In this document: piece by piece, positions 15,401 to 27,400 of the stretch
How positions within the stretch are numbered: position 1 is the first letter of the stretch
How the letters are laid out: every line of letters starts with the position of its first letter
Assembly: GCF_001949145.1 (NCBI RefSeq)
Contig: NW_019091406.1
Coordinates: 918,527-982,526, forward strand
Length of the DNA stretch: 64,000 bases
Origin: Acanthaster planci
Taxonomy: Eukaryota; Echinodermata; Asteroidea; Valvatida; Acanthasteridae
Reading direction: 5' to 3'
Made by a program: the position numbers and the translations under genes
The notes under the pieces: generated by a model
Told to the model about the DNA's origin: nothing
The model's input: the letters and a program-made list of their open reading frames with translations, nothing else
Databases searched by the model: none

Positions 15401-18400
15401 AATGTGGAATATTTATTTTCAAATTTTTTTTTTGTCCAAGGGAACCACTGGGTGTGGTTGATGACTGCATTAATGTTCAGTTGGACGATGGAGACAAGTG
15501 GCTTGTCTATGTACACAGATAGCACCGAATGGCTTGTTGCAGGATACATCATTCATACTGCCTATCCCACCCAGCCAGATTTCAACACAGTCTTCATTAC
15601 CACCTGCATTGTTGGGCTCTCCAGGCCACTAGTTGAAGAATGGCTCACCCTTTCCTTGTCCTTCACACACCCATGTTCCTTCTTTCTCTGTATCTTTGCA
15701 TCCAATCCAGAAATCTAAAATATTCTGTCTTTGGGCCATCCGCATCTTGAACTCATTTTTCTTCCTGTGAATAGCCATCTTGCCTGCCTTGGTCTGACAA
15801 GCCAACTTGGACTGATCCCCGTCATCTACACATAGCTTGTCAGTGAAGCGATAACAAGAGGGTCCCATGACTGCCATGACGGTGGGCAAGATACACGTAC
15901 ATGTACAACAGCTGAGGAGGGGCAGGTGTGTGTGCCCACTACTGCGGTCACTATAGAACTCAGAACTTTGAACAAGCACATCTTGTTTCAGTCAGTCACA
16001 GTTTGAGTGGGAAAAGAAGATATCTGAATGACAGTGTTTGTGGACTAACTGCCTGTATCTTGAGTTCTGATTGGACTAGAGACACTGAACGTAGGAGTGC
16101 CAAGCCTGTAGCCTGTGTAACAGATGCTCACTGTCATGGTTGATGAGCCTTGGCACTGTAGAACAGCGTATAACACTCAAGACTATATCGCCTGTTGAAA
16201 TAATATAAAACTGTTTTGGGTGCAGCTGGATAGTAGGAGTAACAGGATTAGATTTTAGAGTGAGTTCAAAGTTGCAGCAGTCACCGAGAGTGAATGTCAG
16301 ACACTGATAGCTGAATGAAGAGATGACACTCTCGCTCTTTCCAAATACAGAGTGTCTTNACACTTTGGCTTTCCTACATTGCTATCAATTACTTACTGAA
16401 AAACAATCAGCGTGTACTTAATAATGTATTATTTTATACAGAAAATGGGCTTTGTCTGGCACTAAAACAGATAGACGATTGAGGGAACTTGCCTCTCTCT
16501 CTCTTGCTGTACTGAGGAGATAGCACCACAAAGACTAACTGAAGTTGGCATGAGATATACATTTACCTGTAGGCTTTGCCATGTGATTTGTTGCTTTGAC
16601 TTTGATGGTCTGACCTTGGTTTTTGTGAGGTTGGACTGAATATCTTGAGTTCTGATAAAACCAGACATATTCTGCTTAGGTGATTTAAAACTGCTTAAGG
16701 GCAGCTTGGTGCAGTAAAAGCAGTGTACGGTACATGTACCAAGTTGAAGAGGATGCATTCTATCAGTTACAGTTTTTAAAAAAAATGCAAATCAGACCGA
16801 TGGTTTGCAGTTACTGTAGAGACTAATCAAAGTTAAGCCCTTTTTTTGCTGAATATCTTTTAAAGAGGTTTTCAGTTGGAAACTGTCCATTTGTGGACAG
16901 ATATTGAAGAAATTTTTTGTGTCACGTGGAATTTGTGGCAGCCAATGCATCATAAGTTACCAGAGGTTTTGAACCAGAGCAGATTGCTTCATTGCTTTTT
17001 TGTCCTAGAAATAATAGAATAACTGGTTTGACAGAGCATTTTCGAAATGGAATGAAAAGAAATGAAGGAAATCTTGCCTGGCTGTCTTGACTAGCCAACA
17101 CACTCTTGGGCGTAGATGCAGATAGTACCAACGTCTTGAAATTTTGCCGGATCCTCAGAGCGAGTGGCATTATTGAGTTGACAGATTTTATGTCCTTGGT
17201 CATTGTGCTTGATGTTGAACGAGCGACATGTGGATTCCTTCATGCAGGAGAAAGCACATCCAGGGTAGGGATTGGTCTTGGTTGCAAACTCTCTGATGAC
17301 ATGATCGAGAAGGCAGGAGCTAAGAAGTTGTCCATCGGCGTCTGTGGCAAAGCAGTAGTGATGGGCTGGGTGTGGTTGATAACCACATGCTGGTTGAATT
17401 GGAGGCTGGAGACAGGTGGCTTGTCTTTGTACACAGATAGCACCGAATCGCTTGTTGCAGGATTCATCATTCATACCGCCTATCCTACCCAGCCTGATTA
17501 TAGCACAGTCTTCATTACTACGACGTGCATTGTTGGGCTCTCCAGGCTGCCAGTTGAAGAATGGCTCACCCTTTCCTTGTCCTTCACACAACCACGTTCC
17601 TTCTTTCTCTGTATCACTGCATCCAATCCAGAAATGTGTGATATTCTCCCCGCGGGCCATCTGCATCATGAATTCATTTTCCTCCTGTGAATGCGGCACA
17701 CCCATCACTCCTCCAATGGCCTGACAAGCCAACTTGGACTGATTCCAGTCAGCCTTCTCATCAGTGAATCGATAGCAATAACCCCCCCGGAATTGCCACG
17801 ACGGTGGGAAAGATACAATGGCTGATGAGGGGCGGGTGTCTTTACCCACCACTGAAATTACCACAGAACTCAGATGTAGGAGAACTATAAACAGGTACAT
17901 CTTGTGTCAGTCGCTGACAGTTCAAGTGGGAAAAGTACTTGAATGGCTGGGAGTGTGGACCAGCTACCTGTATCTTGACTTCTGACAGGACCAGAGCTAT
18001 TTATAGAGGAAATGTCAAGTTTGCATCGATGCCACTGCAGATGAGACACAGGCTTTATTGCACAAAAGCTGACACTCAGACTACCAAGTCACTGAATTGA
18101 GGTAAAACTGTAGATGTGCTTTTAGTAAGAAGTGCATGATACATTACCTATGCATGTTTAATTATGCATTTGCTTACACTAAAAATAAATTTCATCCGGC
18201 ACAGCCCCATTGTATTTTGATACCACACCAAAGTAAATGATTCACTTCATTAGCAGTCTGGCAGTGCTAGCAAAAAGTACCTAACCTTAGGTGTATGAAT
18301 GAGTTGGAGCCATTTCCAAGAAGAGATTTCATTGTTGAAGAAAGACTACAGATCATGAAGTAAATGGTAGACTAAGTTCCCCAAAGCTTCCACAATGCAA

Positions 18401-21400
18401 GTCGGTTAGCCAGTGGCACACACAATGGAGGTACATGTATCAAAGCCTTGTTCATGTCATAAGCAGCTGTACCAATTCTGTCAATATTTCTGTCAATTCT
18501 GTCAATGTATATAATTCTGTCAACATTGGAGAGGATTCCTTTCCTACATTTTACGTTGGAATCAGTCCAAAAGGACAGGGAGTTGCTAATGTGACTTCCC
18601 CACTCTGCCCAGTGCCAGGGACACTGCCATCATTTACTTATTGAAAACACTTAAAAACATGGTCATGCACCAGTACTTTCATGTCACTCAATAATGTATT
18701 GCTTTGTACTTTACTTGCACAGATCACAGACTCTTTGTTATGTACTGGTACTGTTGCCAGCGGCTGCACTAGAAGTAAGAAAAACTTTGTTTGACCTGGC
18801 TTTGATGGAGGCAAGCAAATGACTGGTCTTTTCTTGTCTATTCCAGAATTTTCTGGTGCTCTGTTGATTGATTTACATTTGGAAACTTGCATAATTATAA
18901 GAAGTTTCTAGAAAGGTAGAGTTACCGTTTTTTTTGTGTAAAAGTAAGAAAACCTGTAGAAAGGAAGGACCAGGAGACTACTGCAAGATTGGATTAGTAC
19001 GGGACTTTCATTGAAACTTCTGCTGCCGGCTGGTCTGTGGAATGGTTAGAGAAAGTTCATCTTGACTGAAGAAGTGCTTGAGAACTGAATCCCGTACAAG
19101 GAGAGACGTTTGGTTAGCTATGTACTGCAGTTCAGTAGTTTGGGGTTACTTAGTCCCCATAGTTTGGCAACAGGAGTCCGCTTGCAGCCCTCACTGTTTC
19201 GTCTGTTCTCTGGATGTTCATTGGAGGTGAATTCACCCCCCCTTCTCAGTGTATTTACTTCGTTAAGGAACAGCAGTCCCCGCAGTCATCCATTGTAGAG
19301 CCTGTTCAAGTCCTCGCCTGTTTCACCTGTTCAATCACTTTACCCCACCCCCACCCCGCATTGTGATTTTACCCCACCCCGCATTGTGATTTTCATGGCT
19401 GGGCAAGTGATTTCCCCCCCCCTACGTACACACACCTTTCCTCATCCTCCTCCAGTAACACTGGACGTATTCTCATTAATAAATCACCGGCATTTCTTTC
19501 CTTTTTATATCAGTTTGATCTTGTTTGATTTCTTTGTTGCATCACCAAAGCTTTAGGGTTTTTTAAATCATTTACAATCACCAATAGTTTGGAGTTGTTT
19601 GGATGGTAATGTGAAATTTGGAAAATGCATTTTTTTTTTCTGCATAGCTCCGGCAAATGTCTGCGTGCATTTATGGCCAATTTGCACTGTGAACAATTTT
19701 GCGTGCTATACAGTCTAAGATTGGTTTGTTACCATTTCCAATAAGGTAGTTTATTGAAACTTGAGGAGACACGAAAGATCAGAAACAAATTAAAGACCAA
19801 GCTCCCGAAGTTGTCCACAGTACAGCATGGCAGTTAGCCATTTGCGCACAATGAAACATCATACTCTCGTTCAAATACCATATCACTGTATGTGGCTCAG
19901 GCCAATCTGTCAAAAGACACTTTTGCCGAAACATGTTGGACTCTATAAACAGAAAAGAAGGGTTGGACCATGCAAGAACCTTTCCCTCTTCTGCTGCTTC
20001 TGCATAATTGAAGTGAAAGGTTCACCTTCCCCTTGTCCTGCACTCAACTAGGTTCCTTCTCTTTCCTGATCATTTGCATCCAATCCAGAAATGGCCAATA
20101 GTCTGCCTTTGGGTCAGGTGGATCTTGAACTCGTTCTTCTTCTGTGAATATGGAAACAGGCATTCTGGCTCCCATAGCTCGTGGTCTGACAAGCCAACTT
20201 GGACTGATCCCAGGTAGCCTTCTTGTTTGTGGAACGACAAACAAAAGTGTCCCAGTGACTGCCATGACTATATACAACACTTGGCTCGTGAGGGACAGGT
20301 GTCTGTGCCCAGTACTGCAGTCAGTGCAGAACTCAGAAGAAAAGCATTGAACGAGCACATCTTGTATCAGAGACTCACAGTTTGGGAGTGGGAAAAGTAG
20401 TTATCTGATTGGCACCGAGTGTGGACAATTAAACTGCATGTATCTTGAGTTTTGTCTGGACCAGAGACATTTACAACAGAAATGCCAAGCCTGTAATAGA
20501 CTCTCGATTGTTGATAAGCCAAAGGCTCCGTTCAGGCAAGACTGCCAAGCCCGCTAACAAAATATAAAACTGTCCCAGGTGCACCATGCAGCTCCATTGC
20601 AGAAGTACAAGGAGTATTGTAGAGAGACTTTAAACCTGCAGCAGTCACTCAGTATAAATACCAGACACTGATAAATCGAATCAAGCAAGAGACAGGTTCT
20701 TTATCAGGCTGTCGTACATGGGTAATTCCAGAATTAGGGGTCCAAAAGTGTGACATCTTTGTGTCCCTGTCACATCCGACCTTTGTTATTTGACATGGAA
20801 ATATCACCGGAATTGATTTCAAACTATTACTTATTTGCATGAATTCATCACCCTTGGAAATTAGAAAATGTGTCCTGAACTTAGAAAATCATATGTCAGA
20901 TGTGACAGGGACACGAAAAAAAATGGACCCCTCATTTCTGGAATTACCCACATACACGGTGTCTAGTATTGGAACTTGCAGCAGAAATGTGCCTTGCACC
21001 TGCGGTGTAGGGAGTGGGTGAAGCAATTTTTTTACTACCCGAATTCTTCTGCTGAAAAGCACACAATGCATACTTATTTATGTATGGTTTTAAGCATAAA
21101 ACAGACTTTGTCCAGCACATGTTCAAGTACATTTAAAGTGCATTCTGTAGTAAATACCAATTATAAACATGTATTCATTCCATCAGCAGTCTGTCATTAC
21201 CAAGAAGTAAATTTTCTTGTGCATGTTGTAAGGTCTATGACAAGAAGGCAGACAGAATGGAAAGATTAACGTTATTGTGGCTTGGGCAAATCTGTCAGCA
21301 TGTTAGACTCGGACACATGTTTGACTCGGACAGATTAGGAAGGAAAAGGAGAGTTTTAGTGAGTGAAAAATTGACCTTCTTTCACAACACAGCCGTGTGT

Positions 21401-24400
21401 TAGTCGGGTAGAAACTTCATTATACCGAAGGGATGGAACAGAAAAGATGACGGGGGTAATTAGAGGGACATCGGTTTCCAAAGTTTCAGGTACGGGTACT
21501 TTCAATGCACCTGAACAAGTCGCTGTACAGTTTTGCTATGGATGAAAATTGACTCCTCTCTTTCTGGTGCTTTTCCTTGAGTACGCACATGTATGCATTC
21601 ATGTAAAGGCCTGTATACAGAAAAGGAGCTGATCGCTCCTCGTGTACGTGTAGCTTACGTATGGAAATCAGTAAATATCATAATATCAGAAGTGATTTTG
21701 GCCTTTTTAAGGCTTGAATATTACTGCCCCTCTGTGTACCTGGGCATGTTTGCATTGGTGGAAAATACCATGTTCATGTAAATCAGTTTATGAATACGTT
21801 GTATTCATTGGTTGTTCCCCCATCAGGTAACATGGCTTGCCTCGGTGCTTTTGCACGAAACCTGTCTGTGGTGATATGGTGAAACTTCGGACCTCTTCAA
21901 GTGATCTTTTTATGTAATTAGTGGTGTTTTGCTTCTTGCAAAGTATGCATGTACAGTATACGTGCACTTCTTACATTTACATGTATGAGGTAATTTTTTC
22001 TACTTGAAATAAATTACCCCAGTCATTTTGCTTTGAATCAGGTGGAATCAGTGATTCAGAGTTTAAGTCTTGTTTCCTAGGAAATCAATCACATGGCTTT
22101 TATGGGAAAAGGTTTTTGAACAAAAAGGAATTGGACGTGATTACGCATATAATGCCTAACGTGGCAGCTTCTCTAAGCATTTATACAAAATTCAGTTCAG
22201 TTCCACTGTGAGAATGCTCAGACTAAAAAAAAAAGTGTCAATGGGGACGGCAAAAATATCTTATCATTTGATGGTTGAATAATACGGCTCTCATACGTTC
22301 CTCCAGAGTTTCTTGACCTTGCGGCCGTAGTAAGGGACACAAGAGCAGATGATAAAAGGGGTAAAGTACATGTAAGTTAGATGTCATTCTCGGCGAATGA
22401 CCATGACTATCTGTCTGAAATTACTCCAGTTCAAATTGGGACAGTTCAACTTCATCAAAGGGTCCAGCGTTGATCAATGCTGTTGATGGAAAGGTTTTTA
22501 ATTTATATTGTTAACTTGTATTATTAATTAAAATGGTTAAATTGAGATTTGATTTTTTATTGAGGCTGGTTTAACTTGTGTGTCTAAGGTTCTTAAAGTT
22601 TCTTATTGGTTTAGGTCATTTTTAAATTGTTGATTCTTAATTTAAATTTCACTTTGTTATCGTTTTAATGATATCATTGTCTGTAAATTGCCTCAAGCGT
22701 CAATTAGGTGGATTTGGCGCTATACAAAAATGTTTTGTCCAATTATGTATTTATCATTCCAAGTTGCTCTCACTGTCCGACCTCTTTCAATTTACAGTTA
22801 AGTGCGAGCAAGCACAGGGCAAGTAGGAGTGTTCCCCCAAAATAATGGAACAGTCATTTAATTGCAGAGCGGGAGCATGGTCGTCATCAAAAGAGGCTTC
22901 TATTGGATGCTCCCGACGACTTTTGTTTTCAGTTGCCTGATATGAAGGAGGACTTCAACTTGCGCTTTTGACGTCAGTTGCAATCTGTATTCTGTTTTTA
23001 CAAAATATATTGTTAAATATAACTAAATTTCTTAAAAAGTGAAATTACATGTATGTATTACCAATTGCTTTCTTGGGCGTAGATGCAGAAAGAATTATTG
23101 TCTTGAAACTTTTCTGGATCATTATACATGGGTCACATTATTGAGGTGACAGATTTTTCTGTCTTTGGTATGTAAGTACTGCTTCTCAAAACAGAAAGAC
23201 ATTGAAGGGAATCTTGCCTGATTTAGTTGTCGCATTCTTGTGCATAGATGCAGAGAGAGCCAGTAACTTGAAGGGTACCCGGGTCGTTGTACCGAGTGAT
23301 ATCATTGAGTTGACAGATTCTTTGTCCTTGGTCAGTGCGCTTGATGTTGAAGGAGCGACATGCAGGCTCCTTCATGCAGGCTACTGCACACCTTGGGTTG
23401 CTCTTGGTAACAAACTCTCTGATGACGTGATTGAGAAGGCAGGAGTTGAGAAGCTGTCCGTTGGTGTCTCGGGCAAAGCAGTAGTGAAGGGATTGTGTGT
23501 AAGGAGAACCACCACTAGGGTGACGGATACACAGAGCCCGATATCTGTTGCCACATACAGCGTCGCCCAAATATCCAGTGGAGTGTGAGGTTTGCATTAC
23601 CACACAGTGTTGGTTGCCTTCCAAGTTGTTTGGTTGACCAGGCCCCCAGTGTAAGGATGGCTCACCCACCTCTCCACAATCCCACGTTCCTGTTTCACGG
23701 TCATCACACCCAATCCAGAAAACCTCAATATTCTCCCTTTGGGCCATCTGCTTCATGAACTCACTTTCATCAAGTGAGCGTGGAACAGCCATCCTTCCTC
23801 CCATGGCCTGACAAGCTGACACGCCATCATCCCAGTTCACTGTATCATTTTGTACATTGAAACGATAACAAGAATGCTCCCATGACTGCCATGACGGTGA
23901 GCAAGATAGAATGGCTAATGAGAGGCAGGTGCCTAGTAGTGCAGTCACCACAGAGGTTAGCATCACCGTGATCATTTTGTAGAGTCTCACATAGTGCTTT
24001 TGAAGCCACAGGTTCATTTAAGACGACAAAATCTCAAGACACCATGAGATTGTTGCTTTGGGGTGTGATCTCATTTATAGCTACTGTGCAGTGGCACAGA
24101 CATTGTACATGGAAATTGAAAGTTGTTCATTTTTGTCGTTGCTAAGCCATATAATTTAATAACCATGCCATCCATAATCCCCCTTCCCCATTAGGATGAA
24201 CTTTATAGAAACTGAGATTGGTTGAAGTGGGCATATTGATGAACAAAGGGAGTTACAGCAAATTGACTTCATCACATCCGATCATCCTCATCCTAGGAAT
24301 ACCAGTAAATTACTCAAGTGACCAAGACATTCGGGCTTATTGATTCTAATTTCCATGGTTATGGACCCTACCAGTATCATTAGCTGTGCTGTGGGAACCA

Positions 24401-27400
24401 TCCAATTAATTTTTATGATGACATACCACTGTTCAATTCTGAAACCCATCAAAGCATCCATGGAATTGAAAAGAATGGGCCTTCTCTTGGGATGGGCCTG
24501 ACTGAAATTCTGAAACCTGCTGGGCATCATAATTACAGCAACAGCAAAGAACTAATGATGACGAGCAACAGCTCAGCCATTCCTATTGGCTAGCAGCCTG
24601 TCACATAGGATGCCTATAGACCAATCCAATCACCAGAATTGGTGGAAGCCTTTATGGAAATTGTATTGTGCTGAACAAACCTGCGACTTGCCAAGCAGCA
24701 CACGTGGCTCAAGTTAGAGAGTGAATATAAGACATACATGTAATTATGTGAGGCTTCGTCTGCAGTAGCTATACACACATTGGTATATGTTGGGAGTGAT
24801 CTTTGTGCATACTCGGATTGTACATGTATGCAGTAGAAATGGGGGCAATGATGATATTGAATGGGTGATGTGGTCAGTATTTTCTTCTGAAGTTGTGACT
24901 TGATGTTAAGCCTATGTCAGAATCCAATTGCAAGGCTTGATCTGCTACATAATATGTGAGATGTAGTGCTTAGCAGATATTGATCTGCTAAATGAAAAAC
25001 TTGTGACTCACAATATACTGGTACTTTGCACGATACATGCATTCTGCACGGGAATCATTTTTGGTGGGTGACAATTTGTCCATACTTAGCAGTTGACAAT
25101 TTTAGTAAGTCCGTGAATTGGGCCCGTAGGAATTTGTAGAACATTGACTGGACGCTTGTAGAGCTTTTGCCAACAGTGCTTTACATAAAGTGTGAGGATG
25201 ATGATAATGGTTCACAGCTCCATACAACACTTACTTATTTAGTGCTTCGAGCAAGATATCAAGCACTTTACAAAGAAATGCTAAAGGAACAAACAATAAT
25301 GGTTAATTGTCTAAATATTGCAGCCTGTTTAACCCTAACAGTCCCAAATCCTCCAATTTCCATACGATTTTACACACACCCTTAGGGGTTAGGGTTAATA
25401 GGCACACACATCACAATTCCTGCATTTTTTTGACGTTGAGAATACTAGCTGCCCTCTTTTGGTGCAGTGGTCAGAAGTTATGAAAGATGTTTTTGGGCAG
25501 GAAGTCGCCCTGTGTAGGCGGTACAGTGTGGATAGTGATTCTTTTCTTGCTCATACTTTTGGTTGCTTCTGTAATTTAGACTTGCCAAGTTTATTGTAAA
25601 CTTGTGCACCTTTAAGGAATGCTTGAGATGTGCATTCCATAGTATGGCGATCAATCAAACTCCTTCCCTTTTTAAGTGATAGGTTTTATTTCCATTTCTT
25701 TACTTTTAAATGATACAGATAATGTGAATCATGCTAAGAGAGGGTGGCATCCTATCCGTGCATATTCTGCAAGATTGTGTTTATCTTTAAAAGAAATTCC
25801 CCCTCCCAATTTACTTTGCATTTGATAGAATTGGAGATTTCAAGATTAACTCTGGCCTTTCAGAAAAGAAAACAATGAAGGAAATCTTGCCTACTTTAGT
25901 TGGCACAATCTTGGCCATAGATGCAGGAAGAATGGATGTCTTGAAACTCAGCTGGGTCATCACAGCGAGTTGCATTGTTGAGTTGACAGATTTGCTGTCC
26001 TTGGTTGTTGTGCTTGATGTTGAAGGAGCAACATGCAGGCTCCTTCATGCAGGCTAAGGCACACTGTGGTTCCTTCCTGGTGACAAACTCTCTGATGACG
26101 TGGCCAAGAAGGCAGGAGTTGAGAAGCTTTCCCTTGGTGTCTGCAGCAAAGCAGTAGTGACGGGCTGGGTGTGGATGAGAACTGCATGCAGGTTCAGTTG
26201 AACAAGAGAGGCAACTGGCTTGTCTTTGCGCACAGACACTGGTAGCGCTGAATGACGTGTTGCATGGTCGGTCATTCATACTGCCTATCCTATCGAGCCT
26301 GATTTCAACACAATCTTCATTACCACCTGCATTGTTGGGCTCTCCAGGCTTCCAGTTGAAGAATGGCTCACCTTTTCCTTGTCCTTCACACACCCATGTT
26401 CCTTCTTTCTCTGTATCACTGCATCCAATCCAGAAATGTGTGATACTCTCCCTTCTGGCCATCTGCATCATGAATTCAATTTCCTCCTGTGAATGTGGCA
26501 CACCCATCATTCCCCCAATGGCCTGACAAGCCAACTTGGACTGATCCCAGTCAGCCCTCTCATCAGTGAATCGATAGCAAGAATCCCCCCATGGCTGCCA
26601 TGACGGTGGGCAAGATGCAATGACTGGTGAGGAGCAGGTGTCTGTGCTCACCACTGCAGTCAGCTTAGAAATCGTCACCACGGTGGTGATTACGCTGTAG
26701 AATTTCATGTTGCGGAGTTGAAGCCACAGGTTTGTTGACTTACGTATCTTATACTGGTGTAGTCGCGTACATTGCAGGACCATGGTAGCGTACTTGCACC
26801 GTATGTGAAAACACAGAGGTATTTTATTTGTGTAGTAATGCATACAGATAAGCCACGAGCCCCTCCTCCGTAATTACTCCACCTATAGTAATGACGAACT
26901 GCATTGACATTGGAAAAGATGAAAATCAATATATATGGTGCTGTAAGCAAAAGCCAATTGGAGATGACAGACAAAAGGGGCATAATGGTTGAGGTAGAGG
27001 TGTTGAAAAACTAAGCCTTTTGATTCTGGAGCAGTGGCGTGGATTGTACTTAAGTAAGTTGCCACTGGGAGATGTGGCTTTGATAGAGATAAACAAGTTG
27101 TCAGGGGAATCCCTGTAGAAGGTCAGGAACATTGAAAATTTTATTGCATTGGACATTAATTCCTGCATATTTCAGCCAAATTGTATGGGTGGACATTACC
27201 AAGTAAAAGTTGTGTTGATGGCAAATACTAGAGCACTAGTTATAGTCACATTACAGCTTCTCAATTCCAGGGTCTATTCAACTACTCACACAGCTGAATA
27301 GGCTCATTAATGGAATGGGCCATTTCAGGAAAAAGGTATGACTGAAATTCCAATTCTATTCTTTAAGCCTATCTGTGAAATAGTACATCGTGATAATTGG

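Larger units (their letters stand above)
17901..20017. other. Upstream flank of copy 4
   Basis: The duplicated block TTTCCAAGAAGAGATTTCATT (about 18313) recurs in diverged form at about 19737, suggesting remnants of two units. No coding sequence. Confidence 0.5.

Noticed and set aside
15263-15718. 151-codon plus-strand frame
   Set aside because: Antisense to pseudogene copy 3 and includes both copies of the 48-50-bp direct repeat.
17106-17690. Plus-strand 194-codon open frame
   Set aside because: It is the antisense shadow of lectin copy 4, which has a signal peptide, conserved domains and paralogues. Similar shadows occur opposite copies 6, 7, 10, 11 and 13.
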